Notes: generated by a model not told the origin, from the letters alone. A stretch of DNA of 64,000 nucleotides from Prochlorococcus sp. AG-355-A09 (GCA_003280995.1 QCDG01000003.1:86751-150750), one strand, 5' to 3'; positions 8,611 to 16,868 are shown, counted from the first letter of the stretch. Numbers and translations are program-made.

Positions 8611-8796
8611 TTAATTACTATTTTTAAACCTATCCATGACTAGTTGCAACATATCAACTACATCACCATCAGTTAAATTTAAATCCTTCTTTAAATCATT
8701 GCAAGTTAAATTCATTTCAAGTGCCGCTTCAGCCATATGATTAACTTTTTGGTTATCACCGCCTAATGAAATAAAGGGATTGAAGTTTTCTATCAT
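8611..8796 (-). CDS. Small helical protein, unrecognised
   Basis: A 61-residue protein from ATG. The second half (NLTCNDLKKDLNLTDGDVVDMLQLVMDRF) looks like two or three short helices, reminiscent of a helix-turn-helix-sized or protein-interaction domain, but no firm family match can be made. Confidence 0.55.
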   Translation of the reverse strand: MIENFNPFISLGGDNQKVNHMAEAALEMNLTCNDLKKDLNLTDGDVVDMLQLVMDRFKNSN

Positions 8797-8903
8797 TTAA
8801 TACTTGTCGTTACCACCTAGTTCTAGCTAAGAAATAATTAATTATCATTTATTGATACAGAAGCTTATAAATATGTTATTTAATATTTAGAAAGTTTTTA
8901 TTT

Positions 8904-9284
8904 TTAAACTAGGGATGTTGATATACCTTTTGATATCAATGCGAATCTTCTAGCTCTGACTAGTAAAGGAAATATCAAATTTGTTCGTTTATTTGATTTA
9001 AACACTCTAGAAAGTAACAAAAGTAAACTACTTGAGGGATTATTTATCTGCTTGCAAATAGTATTAATTGCATCTGCCCCATGAAAGATCTCTTCATCTT
9101 TCAGGAGAATAGCTCCTTTATCTAAGTCATAACCTTTATCTAGAAGGGATTTAATTAGAGTTAAATTTTTACGACCATCAAGAATTTTAATATTATTTAA
9201 CTTGCTTTTGATCTCAAGGAGCTCAGCAAAATGATTGCAGAACGGGCATTCTCCATCATAAATAAAGGTATAATTCGAAGTCAT
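8904..9284 (-). CDS. DCC-family thiol oxidoreductase-like protein (DUF393)
   Basis: 126 residues. The N-terminus TFIYDGECPFCNHFAELL is the DUF393/DCC signature, with the CPFC redox pair in a thioredoxin-like setting. KGAILLKDEEIFHGADAI matches the second conserved block, where the polypeptide proposes a substrate-binding loop. Family members are small predicted thiol-disulfide enzymes with poorly known partners. No signal peptide is seen, so it is probably cytoplasmic. Confidence 0.85.
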   Translation of the reverse strand: MTSNYTFIYDGECPFCNHFAELLEIKSKLNNIKILDGRKNLTLIKSLLDKGYDLDKGAILLKDEEIFHGADAINTICKQINNPSSSLLLLLSRVFKSNKRTNLIFPLLVRARRFALISKGISTSLV

Positions 9285-9485
9285 TAGAAAAAAATAGTTT
9301 TGATGATCTTAAAGTGCACCATTAAAATAATAATCACTCGATAATAAAACAAATAATAAAAATTTTGGGGATTTTTTATAAAGGTATAGTTAAAGGATTC
9401 TAATAATTACGAAGAAATGTCTCAATATAGGTATATTTTTCATAAAAATCTGTATGCTAACTCGGAGATATTATGTTTTAAAATC

Positions 9486-9623
9486 ATGAATTTATTAGCT
9501 TCTTTTGCTTTAGGTGGTTTCAATCCATGGGCAGCAGGCTTTGGAATTGGTTCTTTAGTCCTTTTTGGTCTTGTTGGTCTTGTTGCGGGTCCAAACCTAA
9601 AGAATTTTGACCCTGATGCATAA
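9486..9623 (+). CDS. Small Gly-rich single-helix protein (45 aa)
   Basis: The preferred start is ATG at 9486, giving 45 residues: MNLLASFALGGFNPWAAGFG, then a hydrophobic Gly/Val/Leu helix and a polar end (PNLKNFDPDA). An in-frame ATG at 9417 would add 23 residues of different character, which I think are untranslated leader. Gly and Trp content and size resemble small photosynthetic-complex subunits, but I cannot name it. A strong terminator follows. Confidence 0.6.
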   Translation: MNLLASFALGGFNPWAAGFGIGSLVLFGLVGLVAGPNLKNFDPDA

Positions 9624-9650
9624 ATCATCATATTCAATATAAATTTTAAA

Positions 9651-9673
9651 AGACTCATTTGAGTCTTTTTTTA
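9651..9673 (+). terminator. Rho-independent terminator
   Basis: A perfect 8-bp inverted repeat, AAGACTCA with TGAGTCTT and a 2-nt loop, is followed by a T run. It lies 28 bp after the stop of the 45-aa gene. Confidence 0.85.
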
Positions 9674-9728
9674 TGCGGTTTTTTAAATTTATTTTTAGAA
9701 TAAATTCAAGTAATATTCCGCCAAAGAA

Positions 9729-9998
9729 ATGTTTTTAAACCCTTTTTATCCATTTACTTTTCTGAAAATCTCTTCCCTTAAAGCCACTATTGTTTTTCTA
9801 TCAATACTTTTAATTAAATCGAATTTGCTTAGATTAAAAGGGGGACTAATAGGAGGTCTTTTTGCCTTGATACTTATATCTGGGATTTTTGCTTCTAGTA
9901 CCATAGCTTTAGGATCTTTAGTTTATGCCTATCGATTAAAGAAGAATTCAAATTCTGATGATAATCAAATGCAGGATTTAGAAACTGTTAATGTTTAA
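9729..9998 (+). CDS. Small membrane protein, unrecognised
   Basis: 89 residues from ATG. It has hydrophobic segments at about 20-34 and 40-68 (GGLIGGLFALILISGIFAS and IALGSLVYAY), then a basic turn (RLKKNSN) and an acidic tail. Probably two membrane helices with a cytoplasmic C-terminus. The function is unknown. Confidence 0.6.
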   Translation: MFLNPFYPFTFLKISSLKATIVFLSILLIKSNLLRLKGGLIGGLFALILISGIFASSTIALGSLVYAYRLKKNSNSDDNQMQDLETVNV

Positions 9999-10030
9999 GA
10001 TATTTTGTGAATCAAATTCGGTTGGATTAC

Positions 10031-10147
10031 TTAAAATGGAGTTCCAGGTACAAAATGCAAGACTAAAAATCCAAAACCTGCAGCAAAAACTATTGATACT
10101 GCGATGATTAGAAGGCCCGATGCCATCCCCCCTTCGTTAAACGCCAT
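10031..10147 (-). CDS. Small Gly-rich single-helix protein (38 aa)
   Basis: Reverse-strand ORF of 38 residues, ATG at 10147 and TAA at 10031. It begins MAFNEGGMASG, has a hydrophobic core (LLIIAVSIVFAAGFGFLVL) and ends HFVPGTPF. Codon pattern and layout resemble small thylakoid-complex subunits, but I recognise none specifically. Confidence 0.6.
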   Translation of the reverse strand: MAFNEGGMASGLLIIAVSIVFAAGFGFLVLHFVPGTPF

Positions 10148-10217
10148 TTAGTTAGTTATTTTTAAATTAATAATAGAACATATTTGTTACCAAGTAATAG
10201 TTCTAATTACTTATATA

Positions 10218-10397
10218 TCATCCAAATTTGTTGTTAATGGTGAATAAAAGTAAAAAGATGGAAGTTAATGAGATGATAAAACCAAATATTATTAATGGCT
10301 TAGATTTGACGTTTTCTTCTTTCTTAAGCTCATTTTTTGAAGAAGAAAAATTTTTATCTTTTTTTTTATAAATAAGATTGGAAAAAGGTTTAATCAC
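10218..10397 (-). CDS. Possible small tail-anchored protein (59 aa)
   Basis: Reverse-strand ORF with a GTG start at 10397 and TGA at 10218. It has a Lys/Glu/Ser-rich first half and a C-terminal helix (PLIIFGFIISLTSIFLLLF). There is no ATG, and the upstream frame is open for several codons, so the start is uncertain. Confidence 0.4.
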   Translation of the reverse strand: MIKPFSNLIYKKKDKNFSSSKNELKKEENVKSKPLIIFGFIISLTSIFLLLFTINNKFG

Positions 10398-10420
10398 GAT
10401 AAATTTGAGATCTAAGCTAA

Positions 10421-10738
10421 TTACCCTAAAGTTTTAAATAAATCTTTATGGTAATCAACAACATTTTGACAACTTATTACAGGTGTAAATTCCATATGAA
10501 TGCCGAATTTAGCTCTCCATGGAGCAAAATGCTCAAAAATCTCTTTATCACTATGTGCTTTACATAAACAAACTACCCTACCTTCACCTGGAGCATGCAC
10601 TCTAAATAACATCTCAAATTTGTCTGTTTTATCTGATTTCGCGATTTCTCCGTTTTCCCAGGCCTCCACAAATAATTGATAAGCTTTTACTTGATTCTCA
10701 ATATCTGGGAATTGACAGTCAGCAAGAAATAATTGCAT
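10421..10738 (-). CDS. DUF3303-like small protein
   Basis: 105 residues from ATG. The order of features (short beta strand MQLFLADCQF, helix with YQLFVEAWENGEI, strand EMLFRVHAPGEGRVVCLCKA, helix, strand GIHMEFTPVI) matches a ferredoxin-like alpha/beta fold of the cyanobacterial DUF3303 type. Three cysteines are present, two in VVCLCKA. The function is unknown. Confidence 0.65.
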   Translation of the reverse strand: MQLFLADCQFPDIENQVKAYQLFVEAWENGEIAKSDKTDKFEMLFRVHAPGEGRVVCLCKAHSDKEIFEHFAPWRAKFGIHMEFTPVISCQNVVDYHKDLFKTLG

Positions 10739-10828
10739 TTAGTATCCTTAAAATTTTTCTTATTATCGCTCAAATTGTTATTTATTAATAGAACTGTTTG
10801 AATTTGAAGATTAGAAAAAAATATTTTA

Positions 10829-10978
10829 CTAAATAAAGTGAGAGGAGAGAGTCTCAAGAAATTTTCCAATATCTTTTTTATATAAACTATCTGTGATTTT
10901 TAAAGAGAATAATTCATAATCATTTATATCTTTTTTTTTGTCAAAATTAATATTTCCCTTTAACGAAATATTTTTCAT
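10829..10978 (-). CDS. Possible small protein (49 aa)
   Basis: Reverse-strand ORF from ATG at 10978 to TAG at 10829. It is Lys/Asp/Leu-rich (NISLKGNINFDKKKD, then YELFSLKITDSLYKKDIG) with no membrane helix. The alternating charged pattern is protein-like but no family is recognised. Confidence 0.4.
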   Translation of the reverse strand: MKNISLKGNINFDKKKDINDYELFSLKITDSLYKKDIGKFLETLSSHFI

Positions 10979-11088
10979 GATTATGCTTTCCACTATTTAA
11001 AATTTAAACAAATATTTTTAAAAGGCAAATTTCTTTACATTATGTTTTTTATGAAAGTAATTTCTAAAGCAATTAGGAAATAATTAAT

Positions 11089-11412
11089 TTAAGAATTAAT
11101 TAATTTTTCTAGAACATATAAAATACCATTAGTTAATGAAAAAATTACAGTTAATAGAGATGCAATAACGGGCAATAAATTGAACCATAATTGCGAAGTT
11201 GTCATTTTTGAATCAATAGGCAGAAAATTTGTTCTTTTTTTAATTCTTATTTGCAACCAGAAAACAGATATTGGATAAATAATTCTTGAAAAAGTAATTA
11301 AAAAAGAAGGTAAAATACCTTTTTTTGAATAAAGTATAAATCCTGAAAAAAAGTATAAGATCCAAATTAGAACTCTTTGAATTAAAATTAACTCCTTGCT
11401 TTTGCTAGACAC
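11089..11412 (-). CDS. Small polytopic membrane protein, unrecognised
   Basis: 107 residues. Three hydrophobic stretches are seen (about residues 13-27, 35-52, 73-98), separated by basic loops (IRIKKRTN, SKKG), giving a probable three-helix protein. It ends close to the acetyltransferase gene upstream (2 bp gap), so the two are likely one transcript. The function is unknown. Confidence 0.55.
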   Translation of the reverse strand: MSSKSKELILIQRVLIWILYFFSGFILYSKKGILPSFLITFSRIIYPISVFWLQIRIKKRTNFLPIDSKMTTSQLWFNLLPVIASLLTVIFSLTNGILYVLEKLINS

Positions 11413-11414
11413 TA

Positions 11415-11885
11415 TTAATTAACTTTTATAGTTTTAGTCATTTTATATCTTTCAAAAAAAATGTTATTTATAATTATTTTTTCTTTACGTATAATTTTCC
11501 ATTCATTTTTAAGAAATAATTTATAACTTATTAAGCTTGCTTCAGTTGAAAGAGAGTCTATACCTTCTTTTTTTGCTTCATCTTCTAATTTATGAAGTAA
11601 CTTTGAGCCGTAACCTTTTCTTTGGAATTTACCTTTACAGTAAAATAACGCGATTCTATCGGTGGGATATCTTGTGGCAAAAGCAATAATTATTCCTTGT
11701 TTACTTAGAAGCCATCCTTTCCCTATGGTTATAGACTTATCAAAATTTGGATTATTCCAAGCTTGGCTTGACCAGGCCCTCTTTTGCTCTTGACTATAAA
11801 TTTTTTCATCTAAAGATTGAATCGAATCAAAATAAACCTTCTTTAATTCCAGTTGATCTTTAATAGTAATTTGTCTTAAATTCAT
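11415..11885 (-). CDS. GNAT-family N-acetyltransferase
   Basis: 156 residues from ATG at 11885 (a TTG two codons upstream is less likely). The acetyl-CoA loop is CKGKFQRKGYGSKLLHKLE, a variant of the QxxGxG/A motif. The N-terminus ITIKDQLELKKVYFDSIQ and the C-terminal EASLISYKLFLKNEW fit the GNAT fold. The acceptor substrate cannot be predicted. Divergent from the S51 peptidase gene, 20 bp apart. Confidence 0.85.
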   Translation of the reverse strand: MNLRQITIKDQLELKKVYFDSIQSLDEKIYSQEQKRAWSSQAWNNPNFDKSITIGKGWLLSKQGIIIAFATRYPTDRIALFYCKGKFQRKGYGSKLLHKLEDEAKKEGIDSLSTEASLISYKLFLKNEWKIIRKEKIIINNIFFERYKMTKTIKVN

Positions 11886-11905
11886 AAACAAATCTTCTAT
11901 TTATT

Positions 11906-12586
11906 ATGCATAGTAAAAATATAGTCGCAATTGGTGGAGGAGGGTTTGGCCGTTCTTTAGGCTCTCTTGAAATTGAAAAATATATAATTTCATTAATTAA
12001 TAAAAAAAGACCAAAAATTTGCTTTATTCCAACAGCATCTGGTGATAGTAGTTTATACAAACTAAATTTTTATAGAGCATTTTCCAAACTTGATTGTATA
12101 ACAAGTCATATTGATTTTTTCTCAAGAACAGAAAACTTAGAAGATAAAGTTTTTGCCCAAGACATCATTTACGTTGGCGGAGGAAATACAAAAAGTATGT
12201 TAGCTGTCTGGAAAGAATGGAATTTATATGAAATTTTGCAAAATGCTTATAATAAAGGAATTGTAATGAGTGGTGTAAGTGCTGGGGCGATTTGTTGGTT
12301 TGATAAAGGTATAACTGATTCTTATGCTGAAGAGCTAACAATAATTGATTGCTTAGGAATAGTTGAAGGTATTGCCTGCCCGCATTTTGATGAAGAAAAA
12401 GAGAGGGAACCTTATGTTAATGATGTTATAAATAGAGAAATTATTAAATCTTGTATTTGTATTGAGGGCAATTGTGCCGTGCACGTCAAAAATAATATTG
12501 AATATTCTTCAATAGATTTTGGTAATGGTAAAAAGTGTTTTAGAGTCTATAAGGAAAATAATACTTTAAAGAAAGAAATCATATAA
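11906..12586 (+). CDS. Peptidase S51 family protein (dipeptidase E-like)
   Basis: 226 residues. The nucleophile elbow is GVSAGAICWF with the Ser, preceded by YVGGGNTKSMLAVWKE, both signatures of the S51 (PepE/cyanophycinase) alpha/beta fold. The later HFDEEKERE supplies a candidate catalytic His. PepE-type members cleave Asp-X dipeptides; short length and lack of a signal peptide favour a cytoplasmic dipeptidase over a secreted cyanophycinase. Confidence 0.85.
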   Translation: MHSKNIVAIGGGGFGRSLGSLEIEKYIISLINKKRPKICFIPTASGDSSLYKLNFYRAFSKLDCITSHIDFFSRTENLEDKVFAQDIIYVGGGNTKSMLAVWKEWNLYEILQNAYNKGIVMSGVSAGAICWFDKGITDSYAEELTIIDCLGIVEGIACPHFDEEKEREPYVNDVINREIIKSCICIEGNCAVHVKNNIEYSSIDFGNGKKCFRVYKENNTLKKEII

Positions 12587-12612
12587 AAAAATAAAATATC
12601 TATAAATGTATT

Positions 12613-13017
12613 TTAGATTTCTTCATTTTTTGAGATTGAAGTAAATTCAATCCCTTTGTATTTTACAAAAGATGCAGTCCATACTTCTTTGGAGAGATTG
12701 CCAAGGTATTTTAAAAATTGTTGAGTGTCTCCGTCTCTTATCCATTCAGATTTAATGAATGGGAGCTCTTTTTGCATTCTTTTAGGATGCATATGAACAA
12801 GCAACAAGCCTTTTTCTTCAGAAGCCCTTTTTAAAGCACCTTCATCACTTCTTTGAAAAACCCTCATTAGAAGATTTAAAATAACTTCTTCTCCAAGTTT
12901 CTTTAAATTTTCTGTTTCCTCTAAATTATCTTTAATTTCTTTACCTCCAAGAGGCATTGCTCTAACAAGGTTTTGCTCTATTAAAGCTATTGCAATTAGA
13001 TAATTCTGGCTTGCCAT
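12613..13017 (-). CDS. Conserved soluble protein, unrecognised
   Basis: 134 residues from ATG. Mostly helical, with a conserved-looking core (GLLLVHMHPKRMQKELPFIKSEW) and a C-terminal beta-like end (FVKYKGIEFTSI). No signal peptide or membrane helix. It is convergent with the S51 peptidase gene. I recognise no family. Confidence 0.6.
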   Translation of the reverse strand: MASQNYLIAIALIEQNLVRAMPLGGKEIKDNLEETENLKKLGEEVILNLLMRVFQRSDEGALKRASEEKGLLLVHMHPKRMQKELPFIKSEWIRDGDTQQFLKYLGNLSKEVWTASFVKYKGIEFTSISKNEEI

Positions 13018-13176
13018 ATTCTGAAATAAATCCTTTTTTGATATTCTAACCTCTCGAGTTCATGAAAATCTTTTTTGGATAAATCAATTTCTAAAAAAGG
13101 GAAATAATTAATTATTTACCTTCATACTTGATACTTATTTGTATTTATATTAAAAAGTAAGATAAATATTTTTGAC

Positions 13177-13410
13177 ATGCGAATATTGTTTTTTCTATTT
13201 TGCGGTATTTTTTCAGGTCTTTATTTATCATGGCCAGGTTAAGTAATACCAGAAAATTGGAAATGTTTTAAAGACATTATTGCAAAATCCACTGAAGATA
13301 AAATTTCTTCAAGAGCTGCAATGGAGATTTCTCCTAGTTATGTTTTAAAGAGTAAGAATAGAAAGACGGCTTCAAAAATTAGAATCGTAGCAGATGCCTG
13401 TTTTCGTTAA
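13177..13410 (+). pseudogene. Secreted small-protein gene broken by in-frame TAA
   Basis: From ATG at 13177 the frame encodes a signal peptide (MRILFFLFCGIFSGLYLSWPG) and then TAA at 13240-13242. The same frame continues with protein-like sequence (VIPENWKCFKDIIAKSTEDK up to IRIVADACFR) to a TAA at 13408. Two cysteines flank the mature part. Nothing downstream offers a new signal peptide, so this looks like one nonsense change (for example CAA to TAA) in an otherwise intact 77-residue gene. A sequencing error is the main alternative. Confidence 0.75.
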
Positions 13411-13442
13411 TATGTTGAGTGACTAAATATGACTACTAAATA

Positions 13443-14246
13443 ATGAACAATAATATAAGATTTGAATTGTCATTTAAAAATATTTCTCAGTTAGACGATA
13501 AACTTAATTTCTGCAAATTAAATAATATCAAAAATATTAATATTCCATGCAAAGGACTTATAAAAAAGGATTTATTTAATTCAACTATTAAACATATATC
13601 AAAAAACTATGATGAATTTAATGTGACCTATCACTATAGTCTTTATCATCAATATTCAAAAAATAAAGAAAATTCGTATCAGGAATTTTTAGATTTTGTT
13701 AAAAGTTCTCAGACTAATAAAAATTTTGAAATTCTACTTGTGTCGGGATCAAATAAGAAAAAAAAATTTGACTCGGTTCATGTATTATCTTATTTAAAAA
13801 AAGAAAAAAATTTAAAAGTTAAATTTGGTATAGCTTACAATCCATATTTGAAAAAATATTATAATATTTCTTCAGAAAGAGAAAGGTTCGAAAAAAAAAT
13901 TTCGACTGGGTTAATAAATTCAATTTGGTTTCAATATGGTACAGATATTAAAGTTCTTCAGAATGAGGTAACTTATCTTAAAAACGTAGCAAAAGAAGAA
14001 AAATTAAATTTATTTGGAAGTTTATTTATTCCTTCTAAACAATTTATAGCACGATTTAAATTTCGTCCTTGGAAAGAGGTATATATATCTGAAAAGTGTT
14101 TATATTATTTGGAAAATTTTATTGATTTCACAAACGATTTAGTTGGTTTTTATAAAAAAAATAATATTACACCTGTAATTGAATCTGATTTTTCATCATC
14201 AGAGAAACTTGATTCTGTTTATGATTTTTTAGAAAATGAAAGATAA
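13443..14246 (+). CDS. MTHFR-like TIM-barrel protein
   Basis: 267 residues from ATG. The blocks FEILLVSGS, KFGIAYNPYL, ERFEKKISTGLINSIWFQYG and LFGSLFIPSKQFIARFKFRP follow the beta-alpha pattern of the methylenetetrahydrofolate reductase family: an NP-Y-E-RF motif, then W-Q-G-D strands and a late F-RPW. It could bind FAD and folate, but the classic MTHFR NAD/FAD residues cannot be verified by eye. It is only 20 bp ahead of a flavoprotein gene. Confidence 0.5.
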   Translation: MNNNIRFELSFKNISQLDDKLNFCKLNNIKNINIPCKGLIKKDLFNSTIKHISKNYDEFNVTYHYSLYHQYSKNKENSYQEFLDFVKSSQTNKNFEILLVSGSNKKKKFDSVHVLSYLKKEKNLKVKFGIAYNPYLKKYYNISSERERFEKKISTGLINSIWFQYGTDIKVLQNEVTYLKNVAKEEKLNLFGSLFIPSKQFIARFKFRPWKEVYISEKCLYYLENFIDFTNDLVGFYKKNNITPVIESDFSSSEKLDSVYDFLENER

Positions 14247-14266
14247 TTTCTGTCAATATTAAACCT

Positions 14267-15433
14267 ATGAAAAGTGACGTTACATATGACTTATTAATAA
14301 TAGGTGGTGGTATATCTGCGTGTGTTTTTGCTTCGAAGTATCTGAAAAATAATATTACAAAAAAAGTTGGATTAATTGAAATTGGTCGTGGACTTGGAGG
14401 GAGATCAAGTACAAGAATAAGCAAAAAATATAAAGGATGGAAACTAAATCATGGTTCTCCAAATTTTAATATATCTAACAGCAAAAATAATCTTCTATTA
14501 AAAAGATATATTGATGAATTATTGGAAAACAAATATATACAAATTGACGACTCAGAAATATTTTTTTTAAATGAAGATTCTAATTTAGAAACCAAAAAAA
14601 AATCTGAATTTTCTTGCGGGGTTAATTATTTATCTTCAGATTCCATGAGTGAATTATCGAAAAAGATAATTGAGTCAAATAATTTAAAAGAGGAAATTGA
14701 TTTTTTCTTTGAAACTTTAATAGTTGATATGAAGTTTAATGATAAGGGATGGATACTAACATCAAAAAATGGCGACAAATTTAAGTCTAAATATTTAATT
14801 TGTTCAACTAATTTGTTGTTACATAAGAGGTCTTTAAAAATATTAAACGTAAATAAAATTCCATTGAGAAAAGCAATTCCTATTAAAAGTGATAAAAAAA
14901 TAGATTTACTATTAAATTACTTAGAAGAACAAACATTTATTCCCAGGTTAACTTTTCTAATTTATACAAATAAAAATTATAGTTATAAAGATAATTATTC
15001 TAAAAAACTAAGGTATTTTTATTTAAATAATAATTTACAAAGAAAATATAGATTTGAAAGAATTATTTTTCAGCTGCAAGATAATAAAAAATTAGGAATT
15101 GTAGTACATTCAAAAAACGCAGAGTTAATTAATTCTTATATTAGTGCAAAAGATGAAGAAGTTTTTAAACAAAAAATAATTAAAAATTTCAATAAATTGT
15201 TTGAAGAGAATTTTTTAGTACATAAATTAACTTTTGATGAAAAAATATCTATTATGAAATGGAGAGCTTCACAGCCGTCTGGCATTGCCGTACCATTATC
15301 TTTGCAATTTAGTAGAAAATCTAAAATTGGATTTTGCGGAGACTGGTTTGAAGGAAATGGATTTGGCAGAATAGAAGGCTCAATTTTAAGTGCTTTAATA
15401 TTAGAGAAAAAAATTAAATACTTAATTAAATAA
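14267..15433 (+). CDS. FAD-dependent oxidoreductase (amine-oxidase/renalase-like)
   Basis: 388 residues. The N-terminal dinucleotide-binding motif is LLIIGGGISACVFASKYL, followed by VGLIEIGRGLGGRSSTR, the GG(R)-type motif of the amine oxidase/NAD(P)/FAD family. The C-terminal FAD motif is GFCGDWFEGNGFGRIEGSI. There is no signal peptide or membrane helix. The substrate is unknown. Its 3' end overlaps the 3' end of the convergent kinase gene by 12 bp. Confidence 0.8.
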   Translation: MKSDVTYDLLIIGGGISACVFASKYLKNNITKKVGLIEIGRGLGGRSSTRISKKYKGWKLNHGSPNFNISNSKNNLLLKRYIDELLENKYIQIDDSEIFFLNEDSNLETKKKSEFSCGVNYLSSDSMSELSKKIIESNNLKEEIDFFFETLIVDMKFNDKGWILTSKNGDKFKSKYLICSTNLLLHKRSLKILNVNKIPLRKAIPIKSDKKIDLLLNYLEEQTFIPRLTFLIYTNKNYSYKDNYSKKLRYFYLNNNLQRKYRFERIIFQLQDNKKLGIVVHSKNAELINSYISAKDEEVFKQKIIKNFNKLFEENFLVHKLTFDEKISIMKWRASQPSGIAVPLSLQFSRKSKIGFCGDWFEGNGFGRIEGSILSALILEKKIKYLIK

Positions 15434-16018
15434 TTTATTCAGAATGTGATCTATATCAGTGTTTTTTTCAATAATGAATTTATTTGTATTATTTTTTATG
15501 CTATTAGGTTTGAAACTTTCATAATAAATTCTCCATGATTTTAAGAAATCATTCTCAGCTTGTTTTTTTTTCTTCCCCCTTTCTTTTATATCTCTTTGGA
15601 CAACTCTTTTCATGCACTCATTTTTTTTAATTTTTATTTCCAAAAAAATATAATCTTTATTATTTAAAGTGTTTGAGAATTCTTTAGCAAATATACCCTC
15701 AACAATTAAAAAACTAATATTATTTGTTTCGTTTAAGATATTTTGAATTGTTTTCTTTTCGAAATTATAGTAACGATCACAGATTGAAATTCCATTCTTA
15801 TAAATGAAATCAAAATCTTTTTTGAATAGTTTGTTATTAAAACTAATACTTCTATCAAAAAAACCTTCTATAAATTTTGGTAGTAATTTACTTATTAAAC
15901 CTGTCTTATAGTAATTGTCGGTACTTAACACAATACCATTTTTATTTTTTTTTATTATTTGATTAGATAAAGTTGTTTTCCCGCTTCCGGAAGGTCCACT
16001 TATAAAAATAAGCTTCAT
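15422..16018 (-). CDS. P-loop kinase, uridine-kinase-like
   Basis: 198 residues. Walker A is FISGPSGSGKTTLS at the N-terminus, then the substrate block VLSTDNYYKTG, which in uridine and phosphoribulokinase-type enzymes carries an Asp-x-Tyr-Tyr. ICDRYYNFEKK and LIVEGIFAKEF match the next strands, with a Lid of basic residues (VVQRDIKERGKKKK). The phosphate acceptor is likely a nucleoside or a related small molecule; uridine itself is a guess. Confidence 0.75.
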   Translation of the reverse strand: MKLIFISGPSGSGKTTLSNQIIKKNKNGIVLSTDNYYKTGLISKLLPKFIEGFFDRSISFNNKLFKKDFDFIYKNGISICDRYYNFEKKTIQNILNETNNISFLIVEGIFAKEFSNTLNNKDYIFLEIKIKKNECMKRVVQRDIKERGKKKKQAENDFLKSWRIYYESFKPNSIKNNTNKFIIEKNTDIDHILNKLFN

Positions 16019-16283
16019 TTTTATGATCTGTTCTTTAATTAGATTTTAACTTTACTATTAATAAATACCTTTAAATTTTGAATATTCATTTTAACTTTTT
16101 TTAGTTTTTAAAATAATTTAGAATACCTTGCAATGGCTCGTACGCTTGCATAAATATTAAATGTGTGTCTTTATATAATTGTAAATAAATTATTTCTATG
16201 CAGTTAGTTTTATCTTGTAATTAATTCCTCTGGAATTTGATAATATTAAATTGAATAGCTAATTTTATTACTTATATATTGCA

Positions 16284-16613
16284 ATGATTTCTAAATTTCT
16301 CAGCAAACTAAAATCAATTTTATTTAAAAGTGCAGTAACTTCTGAAACTCCTTTAAAGAAAGAAAAAAAAGCAGCAAAGTCTGCAAAAACAAAAACAAAA
16401 ACAAAAACAAAAACAAAAACCAAAGCAGTAAATTCTAAGAAAAATATTGAAACTTTGACTACACTTCCTGGTGTTGGAGCAAAAAGCGCAAAAGCTTTGT
16501 ATGAAGCTGGATTTAAAACAACAAAGGCAGTTATCGCTGCAGACGAAAAAGATCTTCTCGCTGTGTCAGGAGTTGGAATAAATCTTGTTAAGAAGCTTAA
16601 AAAGCTTAAGTAG
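16284..16613 (+). CDS. Helix-hairpin-helix DNA-binding protein with KT repeat
   Basis: 109 residues. The basic N-terminal half carries a Lys-Thr repeat (KTKTKTKTKTKT). The C-terminal half has two helix-hairpin-helix motifs: TLPGVGAKSAKALYEAG and LAVSGVGINLVKKL. This pair of motifs is typical of non-specific DNA or RNA backbone binding. It could be a nucleoid-associated protein. Helix-hairpin-helix pairs of this type are also found in ribosomal and topoisomerase-associated proteins. Confidence 0.75.
   Translation: MISKFLSKLKSILFKSAVTSETPLKKEKKAAKSAKTKTKTKTKTKTKAVNSKKNIETLTTLPGVGAKSAKALYEAGFKTTKAVIAADEKDLLAVSGVGINLVKKLKKLK
16385..16420 (+). repeat. (AAAAAC)6 microsatellite inside the HhH gene
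   Basis: Six perfect copies of the 6-mer AAAAAC encode the alternating Lys-Thr run. As the unit is a multiple of three, slippage would change repeat number without shifting the frame. Confidence 0.9.
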
Positions 16614-16691
16614 TTAAAATTTTATTTTTAAGTCTTTCTTAAAAAACTTGGAGTATCAACTAATATTCAAAAATTTATAAGCTATAGCAGA

Positions 16692-16868
16692 TTATCTTCT
16701 TCTTGCTTTTCTTCTCTGTTGCAACTTTCTCTTATATTTTTCAATAGGCGTTTCGTGATGTCTAAGTCTCTTTAAATCTGCAAAGATACCCGACTTAGAT
16801 ACTTGTCTTTTAAATCTTCTAAGGGCTGACTCAATTCCCTCGTTTTCTCCAACTGTAACTTGTGTCAA
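16692..16868 (-). CDS. rpsU: 30S ribosomal protein S21
   Basis: 58 residues, starting at TTG (16868) because no in-frame ATG or GTG lies upstream. The sequence [20 protein letters not shown] and the basic end [14 protein letters not shown] are the S21 hallmarks. S21 sits on the 30S platform near the anti-Shine-Dalgarno region and helps initiation. TTG is a plausible start in this AT-rich genome. Confidence 0.95.

Noticed and set aside
9440..9658. 72-residue minus-strand open frame
   Set aside because: It is antisense to the Gly-rich small protein and its terminator; the plus-strand protein has a better helix and a terminator in the right place.
10687..10869. 60-residue minus-strand open frame
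   Set aside because: It overlaps both the DUF3303-like gene and the 49-aa candidate in other frames, with no motif of its own.
16133..16153. Six-codon frame (ATG GCT CGT ACG CTT GCA TAA) in the gap before the HhH gene
   Set aside because: Although less AT-rich than its surroundings, it is too short to support, has no upstream site and no structure around it.
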